Source: Caulobacter sp. 602-2
Lineage (GTDB): Bacteria; Pseudomonadota; Alphaproteobacteria; Caulobacterales; Caulobacteraceae
Direction of reading: 5' to 3'
Assembly (NCBI RefSeq): GCF_011043625.1
Contig: NZ_JAAKGT010000009.1
Coordinates: 1 to 64,000 of the forward strand
DNA: 64,000 nt
The translations under genes and the position numbers were made by a program. Position 1 is the stretch's first letter; every line of letters begins with the position of its first letter. Below the pieces are notes generated by a model that had not been told where the DNA came from, searched no databases, and worked only from the letters and a program-made list of their open reading frames with translations. Positions 56,887 through 64,000 of this stretch are shown here, piece by piece.

Positions 56887-58875
56887 TCAAGCCTGCTCCA
56901 GCGCCGTCGCCTCGACCAGCCGGACAACGTCGCCCATGATCTGCGTGATGCGGAAGTCCTTGGGGGTGTAGATCCGCGCCACGCCCATCTGCTTGAGGAT
57001 CAGGGCGTCGGCCTCGGGGATGATGCCGCCGGCCACCACGGGCACGTGCTCCAGTCCCTCGGCGCGCATCAGCCGCACGACCTCCTGCACCAGGTCGAGG
57101 TGCGAGCCCGACAGGATCGACAGGCCCACGACATGGGCGCGGCTCTCCTTGGCGCGGCGGACGATCTCTTCCGGCGTCGAGCGGATACCGTCATAGACCA
57201 CCTCCATGCCGCAGGCCCGGGCGCGGGTGGCGATCTGTTCGGCGCCGTTGGAGTGGCCGTCCAGGCCCGGCTTGCCGACGAGATAGGTCAGGGTGCGGCC
57301 CAGCACCTGCGAGACCCGCTCGACCTCGGCCTTCACCGCCTCGACATCCTCGGCCTCGCCGGTGGAGACGACGACGGCCACGCCCGTCGGGCCGCGATAC
57401 TCGCCGAACACCTCGCGCAGGGCCCCGGCCCACTCGCCGGTGGTGACCCCGGCCCGGGCGGCGGCGATCGAGGGCTCCATGATGTTGCGACCGTCGATCG
57501 CGGCGGCCTTCAGCCCGGCCAGCGCAGCCTCGACGGCGGCGGGATCACGGTCCGCGCGCCAGGCCTGGATGCGGGCGACGACCTCGGCCTCCAGCTTCGG
57601 ATCGACGGTCTCGATGCTGCCTTCGCCGGCCGACAGGGGCGAGGGCTCGCTGTCGGTCCAGCGGTTGACGCCGACCACGGTCAGCTCGCCGGTCTCGACG
57701 GCCCGCACCCGTTTGGCGTTCGAGCCCACCAGCTGGGCCTTCATGTAGTCGATGGCGCTGGCCGCGCCGCCCATCTCGTCGATCAGGGCCAGTTGCTCCA
57801 GCGCGCCCTTCGACAGCTCGGCGACCTTGGCCTCGACCACGTGGCTGCCGGCGAAAAGGTCTTCGTATTCCAGGAGGTCGGTCTCGTAGGCCAGCACCTG
57901 TTGCAGCCGCAGCGACCACTGCTGGTCCCACGGGCGCGGCAGGCCCAGCGCCTCGTTCCAGGCCGGCAACTGCAGGGCGCGGCAGCGGGCGTCCTTGGAA
58001 AGCGTCACCGCCAGGGCCTCGATCAGGATGCGGTAGACGTTGTTCTCGGGCTGCGGCTCGGTGAGGCCCAGGCTGTTGACCTGCACGCCGTAGCGGAAGC
58101 GGCGGGCCTTCTTGTCCTGCACGCCGTAGCGCTCCAGCAGGATCTGGTCCCACAGCTGGGTGAAGGCCCTCATCTTGCAGAGCTCGGTGACGAACCGCAC
58201 CCCGGCGTTGACGAAGAAGCTGATCCGCGAGGCGACGATCTCGAAGTCTTCTTCCGGCACCTGACCGCCGGCCCGGACGGTGTCGAGCACCGAGATGGCG
58301 GTCGCCAGGGCGAAGGCCAGCTCCTGCTCGGGCGTCGCGCCGGCCTCCTGCAGGTGGTAGCTGCAGACGTTCATCGGGTTCCATTTGGGAACCTCGCGAT
58401 AGCACCAGGCGATCATGTCGCCGATCAGCCGCAGGCTCGGGCCCGGCGGGAAGATGTAGGTGCCGCGGGACAGGTATTCCTTGATCAGGTCGTTCTGGGT
58501 GGTGCCCTGAAGCAAGCGCCGATCGGCCCCCTGCTCGTCGGCCAGCGCCACATACATCGCCAGCAGCCAGGCGGCCGGCGCGTTGATGGTCATGGAGGTG
58601 TTCATCTTCTCCAGCGGGATCTCGCTGAAGAGGGCGCGCATGTCGCCCAGATGGCTGATCGGCACCCCCACCTTGCCGACCTCGCCGCGTGAAAGGATGT
58701 GGTCGGGATCGTAGCCGGTCTGGGTGGGCAGGTCGAAGGCGACGGAAAGGCCCGTCTGGCCGCGGGCCAGGTTCGAGCGATAGAGCGCGTTGGACTTTTG
58801 CGCCGTCGAGTGGCCGGCATAGGTCCGGAAGATCCACGGCGGATCGGGCGCGTGCTGATAGGCCTTGTCCGACAT
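56887..58875 (-). CDS. ecm: Ethylmalonyl-CoA mutase (coenzyme B12)
   Basis: A 662-residue adenosylcobalamin-dependent mutase that converts (2R)-ethylmalonyl-CoA to (2S)-methylsuccinyl-CoA. The TIM-barrel half opens IFRTYAGHSTAQKSNALYRSN and has GLSVAFDLPTQTGYD and NPMNVCSYHLQEAGATPEQE. The C-terminal cobalamin-binding domain carries DGHSNG (DxHxxG, His541). The length, single-chain form and RFRYGVQVNSLGLTEPQPENNVYRI fit Ecm rather than methylmalonyl-CoA mutase. It is the middle step of the ethylmalonyl-CoA pathway between Ccr and Mcd. An unknown membrane-protein gene follows directly. Confidence 0.93.
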   Translation of the reverse strand: MSDKAYQHAPDPPWIFRTYAGHSTAQKSNALYRSNLARGQTGLSVAFDLPTQTGYDPDHILSRGEVGKVGVPISHLGDMRALFSEIPLEKMNTSMTINAPAAWLLAMYVALADEQGADRRLLQGTTQNDLIKEYLSRGTYIFPPGPSLRLIGDMIAWCYREVPKWNPMNVCSYHLQEAGATPEQELAFALATAISVLDTVRAGGQVPEEDFEIVASRISFFVNAGVRFVTELCKMRAFTQLWDQILLERYGVQDKKARRFRYGVQVNSLGLTEPQPENNVYRILIEALAVTLSKDARCRALQLPAWNEALGLPRPWDQQWSLRLQQVLAYETDLLEYEDLFAGSHVVEAKVAELSKGALEQLALIDEMGGAASAIDYMKAQLVGSNAKRVRAVETGELTVVGVNRWTDSEPSPLSAGEGSIETVDPKLEAEVVARIQAWRADRDPAAVEAALAGLKAAAIDGRNIMEPSIAAARAGVTTGEWAGALREVFGEYRGPTGVAVVVSTGEAEDVEAVKAEVERVSQVLGRTLTYLVGKPGLDGHSNGAEQIATRARACGMEVVYDGIRSTPEEIVRRAKESRAHVVGLSILSGSHLDLVQEVVRLMRAEGLEHVPVVAGGIIPEADALILKQMGVARIYTPKDFRITQIMGDVVRLVEATALEQA

Positions 58876-58969
58876 CCTCGCGCTCCCGGCGGTCTTTTAT
58901 GATTATCGCGGGATGATGCGCCGGTGTTGGGTGCGGTGCAATATGGGGCTTCGCAGGTGCGCAAAGCGT

Positions 58970-59132
58970 CCTTCTCCCCTTGCGGGAGAAGGTGTCATCC
59001 GAAGGATGACGGATGAGGGGTCTCTCAGACTTTTGACGCCACGCCCAGCCTGTCCGCCGCCGCAGCGGACAGGATTTTCGACCCCTCACCCGACCCGCTT
59101 CGCGGGCCACCCTCTCCCGCAAGGGGAGAGGG
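58970..59132. repeat. Intergenic palindromic repeat, family C
   Basis: Opens CCTTCTCCCCTTGCGGGAG and closes CTCTCCCGCAAGGGGAGAGG, with inner GGATGAGGGGTC and GACCCCTCACCCGAC arms and short palindromes GTCATCCGAAGGATGAC and TGTCCGCCGCCGCAGCGGACA. It sits between ecm (start side) and the VOC gene stop. Only one copy is in the window. Confidence 0.7.
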
Positions 59133-59133
59133 A

Positions 59134-59619
59134 TCATTCCTTGCTGAAGCTCTCCGGCACCTGCGGGTTCTGCCCCGCCTTGCCCCACAGCACGATCTCG
59201 TTGCCCCAGGGGTCGCGGAAGGCGTGGTTGTAGCCGTTGAACTCGGCCCAGTAGTGATCGCGCCAGAGCAGGGTCGCGCCCAGGTCTTGCGCGGTTCCGA
59301 GGATCCGGTCGGCGCTGTCGTCGTCGCTGATCAGGATCCAGATGCGCGGCTTGCGGCCGTCGGTCGACAGGGTGCGCGGCTCGACCCCCGCCACCTCCGG
59401 ATGCGGGCGGGCGTTGGCGGCGTCGAAGATGCCAAGGTGCAGGTTTCCGATCTGGCTGTCGGAGCCGTCGGGGTTCTTGAACTGACCGCCCGGGACCATG
59501 CGGTGATAGATCCCCTGCGGCCGGGCGTCGTTCTGCCAGCCGAACACCTTTGCGTAGAACTCGCCGGCCTTGGCGGGGTCGTCGCTGGCCAGGTCGACGA
59601 AGATCAGGGTGTTGGTCAC
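59134..59619 (-). CDS. VOC-superfamily (glyoxalase-like) protein
   Basis: A 161-residue vicinal-oxygen-chelate protein (MTNTLIFVDLASDDPAKAGEFYAKVFGW, FRDPWGNEIVLW). The pattern is that of glyoxalase I/dioxygenase-like or bleomycin-resistance proteins, with possible metal ligands His and Glu in the C-terminal half. No substrate can be assigned. The GTG start at 59619 has GAGG 9 bases upstream, and it follows the SDR gene by 14 bases on the same strand. Confidence 0.8.
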   Translation of the reverse strand: MTNTLIFVDLASDDPAKAGEFYAKVFGWQNDARPQGIYHRMVPGGQFKNPDGSDSQIGNLHLGIFDAANARPHPEVAGVEPRTLSTDGRKPRIWILISDDDSADRILGTAQDLGATLLWRDHYWAEFNGYNHAFRDPWGNEIVLWGKAGQNPQVPESFSKE

Positions 59620-59633
59620 GGGGAAGTCCTCGT

Positions 59634-60464
59634 TCAGTCGAAGGCGATGGAAAGGGAGAGCTCGCGCCAGGCGTCGATGTCGGCCTTCAGGCCGTCGGCG
59701 GCGTAGGCGGCGTACTTCAGGGCGTCGTCGCCCAGCAGCAGGTGCAGGGGCGGGTTCTCGGCGTCGACGATCGCCAGCACCGCCAGCGCGGCCTTCTTCG
59801 GATCGCCGGGCTCGGATCCCGCATGGTCGGCCATGATCCGCTCGGCGTCGCGGGCCAGGCCCTCGTAGTCGGCGATCTTGTCGGCCACGATGGTCTTGGA
59901 GCCCTTGGCGAAGCTGGTGCGCAGGCCGCCCGGGGCGACGTTGACGACCTTGATCCCCAGTTCGGCGACCTCGGCGGCCAGGGACTGGGTCAGGGCCTCC
60001 AGCGCCCACTTGCTGGCGCAGTAGACGCCGGTGCCGGCCCAGACCGCCAGGCCCGACACCGAGGTGATGTTGACGATCCGGCCCGCGCGCCGCGTCCGCA
60101 TGGCCGGCAGCACGGCCTTGAGCACGGTCAGCGGCCCGAAGACGTTGGTCTCGAACTGGGCGCGCACCTCGTCGAGCGAGGCCTCTTCCACCGCGCCGAC
60201 CAGGCCGTAGCCGGCGTTGTTGACCAGCACGTCGATCCGGCCGGTCAGGGCCTCTGCGGCCTTCACGGCTTGGGCCACGGCGACCGGGTCGGTGACGTCC
60301 ATCACCAGGCCGTGGGCGCGGCCGGGGGCCAGGGCCTCGAAGGCGGCGACGTCGGCGGCCCTGCGCACCGTGCCGGCGACGACGTCGCCCCGCGCCAGGG
60401 CGGCCGCGGCGATCTCGCGCCCGAGCCCGCCGGACACGCCGGTGATCAGCCAGGTCTGGGTCAT
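59634..60464 (-). CDS. Short-chain dehydrogenase (retinol-dehydrogenase-like SDR)
   Basis: A 276-residue SDR with TGVSGGLG (8-15), NNAGYG, SVSGLAVWAGTGVYCASKWALE containing the Ser/Tyr/Lys triad, and a C-terminal extension with NPPLHLLLGDDALKY. This form (SDR family NAD(P)-dependent, oxidoreductase of the DltE type) is common and its substrate unknown. GGAG precedes the ATG at 60464. It forms a pair with the VOC gene. Confidence 0.88.
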   Translation of the reverse strand: MTQTWLITGVSGGLGREIAAAALARGDVVAGTVRRAADVAAFEALAPGRAHGLVMDVTDPVAVAQAVKAAEALTGRIDVLVNNAGYGLVGAVEEASLDEVRAQFETNVFGPLTVLKAVLPAMRTRRAGRIVNITSVSGLAVWAGTGVYCASKWALEALTQSLAAEVAELGIKVVNVAPGGLRTSFAKGSKTIVADKIADYEGLARDAERIMADHAGSEPGDPKKAALAVLAIVDAENPPLHLLLGDDALKYAAYAADGLKADIDAWRELSLSIAFD

Positions 60465-60505
60465 TGTTGAACTCCAAGAGGGGAAGGCGGCCCGCACCCT
60501 AATGT

Positions 60506-60610
60506 GTCATCCCGGCTGGAGCGTAGCGGAACGCCGGGATCTCCCACGTCGACGGCCGGCCTGGGAGATCCCGGCTCTACGGCGCTTCGCGCCTTCGGCC
60601 GGGATGACAA
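60506..60610. repeat. Intergenic palindromic repeat, family B copy 5
   Basis: Starts GTCATCCCGGCTGGAGCG and ends CGGCCGGGATGACAA, with inner GGGATCTCCCACG and GGGAGATCCCGG arms. Between the SDR and TauD-like genes, both on the minus strand. Confidence 0.75.
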
Positions 60611-60619
60611 GAAAAAGGG

Positions 60620-61480
60620 TCAGAACGGCGCGTCGCCCTTCACCCACAAGCGGTGCATGGTCCGGAAGTACTTCTTGTCGTCGTACAGGGTGCCGGTGTG
60701 CAGGGTGCAGCGGTTGTCCCACATCAGGATGTCGCCGACGCGCCACTTGTGGCGGTGGACGAAGCGTTCCTGCGTCATGAACTCGACCAGCTCGTCCAGC
60801 AGGGCCAGGCCATCCGGGCCGGGCTTGCCGATCACCTTGGTCACCGTGCCGGTCGAGGGCCACAGCGCCTTGCGGCCGTCGGCCGGGTGGGTGCGGATCA
60901 GCGGGTGCTCGACGTCGGGATTGGCCGCCTCCATCTCGGGCGACAGGATCTGGGCCCCGAACTCGCGGGTGGCCATGAAGTGCTTGTAGCTGTGGTGCAG
61001 GCGCAGCGGCAGAAGCTCGGCCTGCTTCTCGGCGCTCAGCGCCTCCCAGGCCGCGCAGCCGTCGGCCAGCAGGGTGTCGGAGCCTTCCTCCGGCGCCTCC
61101 ACGCAGTAGAGCATGGTCAGCATGACGGGCTGCGGCTTGTAGCTGTAGTCGGTGTGCCAGCCGACGCCGTCGTTGTGGGCCCCGATCGGCTTTCCGTCGA
61201 CCACGCGGTTGGAGAGGATGAAGATCTTCGGATAGCCCGGCAGGGTGAAGCGGGTCTGGGTGTGGTCCTCCGGATCGCCGAACCGGCCGATGAAGGCCAT
61301 CAGGTCGTCCGGGGTCATCTTCTGGTCGCGCACCAGCACCGCGCCGTGGGCGTGGAAAGCGGCGACCACGCCGTCGAGCTCGGCGTCGGTGGCGGTCGGC
61401 AGGTCGACGCCGAGGATCTCCGCGCCGAAGTCGTCTTTCAGCGGCTTCCTGGCCAGGACGGGCGGGGCTTCGGCAAGCAT
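60620..61480 (-). CDS. TauD/TfdA-like Fe(II)/2-oxoglutarate dioxygenase 2
   Basis: A 286-residue dioxygenase of the same family as the one at 21498 but clearly distinct. The iron site has His109 and Asp111 (WHTDYSY); the second His lies in the NRCTLHTGTLY region and the Arg for 2-oxoglutarate near the C-terminus (TMHRLW). The sequence resembles taurine and alkylsulfonate dioxygenases and TfdA. It diverges from the Rieske gene with 272 bases between starts. The ATG at 61480 is chosen as the first residue of the family alignment; no strong ribosome site decides it. Confidence 0.85.
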   Translation of the reverse strand: MLAEAPPVLARKPLKDDFGAEILGVDLPTATDAELDGVVAAFHAHGAVLVRDQKMTPDDLMAFIGRFGDPEDHTQTRFTLPGYPKIFILSNRVVDGKPIGAHNDGVGWHTDYSYKPQPVMLTMLYCVEAPEEGSDTLLADGCAAWEALSAEKQAELLPLRLHHSYKHFMATREFGAQILSPEMEAANPDVEHPLIRTHPADGRKALWPSTGTVTKVIGKPGPDGLALLDELVEFMTQERFVHRHKWRVGDILMWDNRCTLHTGTLYDDKKYFRTMHRLWVKGDAPF

Positions 61481-61752
61481 GGGGTCGACCTTTGGTGACT
61501 GTCTGGCGATGAGCCTAGGCGGCTGAAAAATCACGGTCTTGCCTCAGCGCGCACTGTCTCTTGCCCGCCTCTCGTGCGCGTATGGTCAAAAGCGGGGTCC
61601 TTGCGCAGCACGGCGACAGCAGCGCCCGATCGGCGGGCGACCGTGCGGCCCGGGCCTGCCGCTGACCAAGTTTTCGTGCGCGCTGGAGCAAGACCGGGGC
61701 GTTTGGCGGCGCCAGCCTTGAGGGGTCTTCTCCCAAAAGCGAGCGCCCGGCC
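61481..61752. other. Intergenic region between divergent catabolic genes
   Basis: 272 bases between the second TauD-like gene and the Rieske gene. It should contain the promoters of both, but I found no convincing -35/-10 pair or palindrome. Confidence 0.4.
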
Positions 61753-62955
61753 GTGACCCTGTTCAGCGACGCCTTCTTCGACGGGCTGTCCAGCTCCACC
61801 CACGAGGTGGGCGCGGCCGAGACCCTGCCGCCGGCCTGCTACACCGACGCTGCCTTCTACGAGTTCGAGAAGGCCGCCCTGTTCGACCGCGAATGGCTGT
61901 GCGTGGGCCGTGTGGACCAGGTGCAGGAGCCCGGCGACTTCTTCACCACCGAGATCGTCGGCGAGCCGATCCTGGTCACCCGCAACCGGGCCGGCGAGAT
62001 CAAGGCGATGTCGTCGGTGTGCCAGCACCGCGCCATGCTGGTGGCCGAGGGCAAGGGCAACGCCCGCGGCTTCGTCTGCCCTTATCACCACTGGGTCTAT
62101 TCGCTGAACGGCGACCTGGTGAACGCCCCGGCCATGGACCGCACCTGCGGCTTCGACAAGAAGAAGATCAGCCTGCCGACCTTCAAGGTCGAGATCTGGC
62201 TGGGCTTCATCTTCGTCAATTTCGATGCGGACGCCGAGCCCCTGGCCCCGCGCCTGAAGGCCGTCGAAGCCGCCATCGCCAATTTCGACCTGGAGGCCGC
62301 CGAGGCGCTCGAACCGATGACCGGCCAGTTCGCCTGGAACTGGAAGGTGATGTTCGAGAACAACAACGACGGCTACCACGCCAGCAAGCTGCACCGCGGC
62401 GTGCTGCACGACTTCATCCCCAGCGAGCTGGCCAGCTTCCCCGAGGCCGCGCCCGGCGACGCGGGCTTCCTGCGCTACAACGGCACTCTGCACCCGGACG
62501 CCAGCTTCAATCCGACCCAGAAGGCGGTGCTGCCGATCTTCCCCAAGCTGTCGGACGAGGACCGGGGCCGGGCGACCTTCGCCAACATCCCGCCGACCCT
62601 GTCGCTCGTGATGACCAGCGACATGGTCATCTACCTGATACTGCGCCCCACGGGGCCTGAGACCATGGCCCAGGACACCGGCATCCTGGTCGCCCCCGGC
62701 GCGCGTGACAGCTACGGCTTCAAGGAGCGGCTGGAGATGATCATGACCTCGGCCGGCCAGATCATCGCCCAGGACATGCATGTCGACGAGCTGGTCCAGA
62801 AGGGCCTGCGCTCGCGCTTCGCCATCCGCGGCCGCTACTCCTGGCAGGAGGGGGCGCAGGTGCAGTTCAATCGCTGGCTCGCCCCGCGCTACCAGGCCCA
62901 GTGGGCGCGGATGAAGGGGCCTGAGACCCCGGCCGCTCCGGTGGAGGCCGCCTGA
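61753..62955 (+). CDS. Rieske non-haem iron oxygenase 2
   Basis: 400 residues. Rieske ligands are Cys90/His92 (VCQHRA) and Cys109/His112 (CPYHHW). The mononuclear site is His209 and His214 in NNNDGYHASKLHRG. The type is close to the aromatic-ring-hydroxylating and quaternary-amine Rieske oxygenases (carnitine or betaine demethylases). It starts at GTG 61753. The LigB-like gene begins two bases after its stop, so the two are coupled. No reductase gene is in the window. Confidence 0.9.
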   Translation: MTLFSDAFFDGLSSSTHEVGAAETLPPACYTDAAFYEFEKAALFDREWLCVGRVDQVQEPGDFFTTEIVGEPILVTRNRAGEIKAMSSVCQHRAMLVAEGKGNARGFVCPYHHWVYSLNGDLVNAPAMDRTCGFDKKKISLPTFKVEIWLGFIFVNFDADAEPLAPRLKAVEAAIANFDLEAAEALEPMTGQFAWNWKVMFENNNDGYHASKLHRGVLHDFIPSELASFPEAAPGDAGFLRYNGTLHPDASFNPTQKAVLPIFPKLSDEDRGRATFANIPPTLSLVMTSDMVIYLILRPTGPETMAQDTGILVAPGARDSYGFKERLEMIMTSAGQIIAQDMHVDELVQKGLRSRFAIRGRYSWQEGAQVQFNRWLAPRYQAQWARMKGPETPAAPVEAA

Positions 62956-62956
62956 G

Positions 62957-63763
62957 ATGACCTCGCGCCTTCCCGTCGTCTTCTTCGGTCACGGCAGCCC
63001 GATGATCGCGCTGGAGACCAACGACACCACCAGGACCTGGCGGGCCATGGCCGAGGAGATCGAGGCCGCGCACGGCAAGCCCAAGGCCATCCTCTGCGTC
63101 TCGGCCCACTGGATCACCCGGGGCGTCGGCGTCACGGCCATGACCAGCCCGCGCACCATCCACGACTTCGGCGCCTCGTTCCCCCGCGCCCTGTTCGAGG
63201 TGCAGTACCCGGCGCCCGGCTCGCCGGAGCTTGCGGCCCGCGTGCGCGACCTGCTGTCGCCCGAGATCCCGGTGGTGCTGGACGAGCGCCAGTGGGGCCT
63301 GGACCACGGAACCTGGTCGGTGCTGTGCAAGGCGTATCCAGACGCCGACGTGCCGGTGATCCAGCTGTCGATGGACGGCACGAAGTCGCCCGACTGGCAC
63401 TACGAGATGGGCAGGCGCCTGGCCCCGCTGCGTGACGAGGGCGTGCTGATCGTCGGCACCGGCAACATCGTCCACAACCTGCCGGCCATGGACTGGGGCG
63501 ACCGGCATTGCGCGCCCTACGACTGGTCGCAGCGCTTCAACGAGGCGATCAAGGCGGCGATCGCGGATGATCAGCCGCTGACCGCCGTCGAATTCGAGAA
63601 GCTGGGCGAGGACGCCCGCCGCGCCGTCCCGACGGCCGACCACTACTGGCCGCTGCTCTACGTGCTGGGCGCGCGCCTGCCCGGCGACGTCGCCCGCTTT
63701 TCCCCCGACCACATCGAGCACGGCTCGCTGAGCATGACCAGCGTCACGCTGGCTGCCGCCTGA
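62957..63763 (+). CDS. LigB/DODA-type extradiol dioxygenase
   Basis: 268 residues of the class III extradiol dioxygenase (4,5-DOPA dioxygenase, YgiD) family. Zinc or iron ligands and catalytic residues can be seen: His12 (FGHGSP), His51 (SAHW), His117 (LDHGTW) and His173 (GNIVHNL). It should open a catecholic ring. It is immediately downstream of the Rieske gene and upstream of the formamidase-like gene. Confidence 0.9.
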   Translation: MTSRLPVVFFGHGSPMIALETNDTTRTWRAMAEEIEAAHGKPKAILCVSAHWITRGVGVTAMTSPRTIHDFGASFPRALFEVQYPAPGSPELAARVRDLLSPEIPVVLDERQWGLDHGTWSVLCKAYPDADVPVIQLSMDGTKSPDWHYEMGRRLAPLRDEGVLIVGTGNIVHNLPAMDWGDRHCAPYDWSQRFNEAIKAAIADDQPLTAVEFEKLGEDARRAVPTADHYWPLLYVLGARLPGDVARFSPDHIEHGSLSMTSVTLAAA

Positions 63764-63776
63764 GAGGACACTTCCG

Positions 63777-64000
63777 ATGCCCTTCATCTGCGAACCCGGC
63801 CAGGTCCGCCCGGACGTCGCGCCCGGCGCCCTGCACCACCTGAAGGCCACGCCCGAGACCATCCACTGGGGATACTTCGATCCCTCGATCAAGCCGGCCC
63901 TGCGCATCAAGAGCGGCGACCTGATCCAGGCCGAGGCCATCACCCACCACGCGGGCGACGCCCCCGACCTGATGATGGACGAGGCGGTCACCCGCATCTT
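63777..64000 (+). CDS. Acetamidase/formamidase-family protein (partial)
   Basis: The first 74 residues only; the window ends inside the gene. MPFICEPGQVRPDV and HLKATPETIHWGYFDPSIKPALRIKSGDLI.AEAITHHAGDAPDLMMD fit the acetamidase/formamidase (FmdA/AmdA) family, which hydrolyses short amides to ammonia and acid. It follows the LigB gene by 13 bases, so an amide-releasing step probably belongs to the same route. Confidence 0.85.
   Translation, partial: MPFICEPGQVRPDVAPGALHHLKATPETIHWGYFDPSIKPALRIKSGDLIQAEAITHHAGDAPDLMMDEAVTRI

Noticed and set aside
56887..58875. Methylmalonyl-CoA mutase
   Set aside because: The single-chain 662-residue form and the Ecm-type segments fit ethylmalonyl-CoA mutase better, and ccrA and mcd support it. 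A methylmalonyl-specific role cannot be fully excluded without testing.

Overview
The window is high-GC, densely packed bacterial chromosome from an alphaproteobacterium, most likely Caulobacter or a close Caulobacteraceae relative. The grounds are: rplU-rpmA with a long Ala/Lys-rich tail on L21; a CC0125/CC1285-type lipoprotein; promoter -10 elements of the GCTANAWC type; GTG and probable leaderless starts; a large TonB-dependent receptor; and several copies of palindromic intergenic repeats. No tRNA, rRNA, CRISPR array, insertion sequence, integrase or replication origin was seen.

Layout. 1-5.9 kb: GH43-like glycosidase, GNAT, rpmA/rplU, an unknown protein, and a NicO/UreH-like membrane protein plus CobW GTPase preceded by a Zur-like box. 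5.9-12.1 kb: lipoprotein, LysE exporter, MAPEG protein, KTSC protein, and a four-gene membrane-stress operon (RHH-like protein, PspA, YqiJ/NfeD-like, flotillin). 12.2-13.8 kb: a right-handed beta-helix protein without a signal peptide. 14.1-22.3 kb: a tightly coupled seven-gene operon (TonB receptor, MFS carrier, RutA-like flavin monooxygenase, isochorismatase-fold hydrolase, M20 hydrolase, flavin reductase, TauD-like dioxygenase). This is the best candidate for an undescribed catabolic system. 22.5-36.2 kb: small glycine-zipper protein, crotonase, crotonyl-CoA carboxylase/reductase, ABC permease-M1 peptidase fusion, M20 peptidase, Rieske oxygenase plus CPBP protease, SH3 protein, haem-site lipoprotein, and methylsuccinyl-CoA dehydrogenase. 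36.2-41.7 kb: a CecR/YbhGFSR-like TetR-HlyD-ABC export operon with a clear operator, then two more TetR genes. 42.1-49.3 kb: HIG1 protein, cobalamin adenosyltransferase, glutamine amidotransferase, di-haem protein, GH2 glycosidase, DUF2059, SRPBCC and SDR genes. 49.4-56.9 kb: hybrid histidine kinase, single-domain response regulator, extensin-like protein, MFS drug exporter, nucleotidyltransferase and an unknown membrane protein. 56.9-64 kb: ethylmalonyl-CoA mutase, VOC and SDR proteins, and a catabolic locus (TauD-like, Rieske, LigB, formamidase-like) running off the right edge.

How the genes work together. Three hallmark enzymes of the ethylmalonyl-CoA pathway (Ccr, Mcd, Ecm) are scattered over 35 kb, and an adenosyltransferase that could supply the coenzyme B12 needed by Ecm lies between them. 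Two separate oxygenase-rich loci (14-22 kb and 60-64 kb) suggest uptake and breakdown of nitrogen-containing or aromatic compounds. The zinc-type metallochaperone pair, the PspA-flotillin operon and the TetR-controlled exporter are stress and homeostasis modules.
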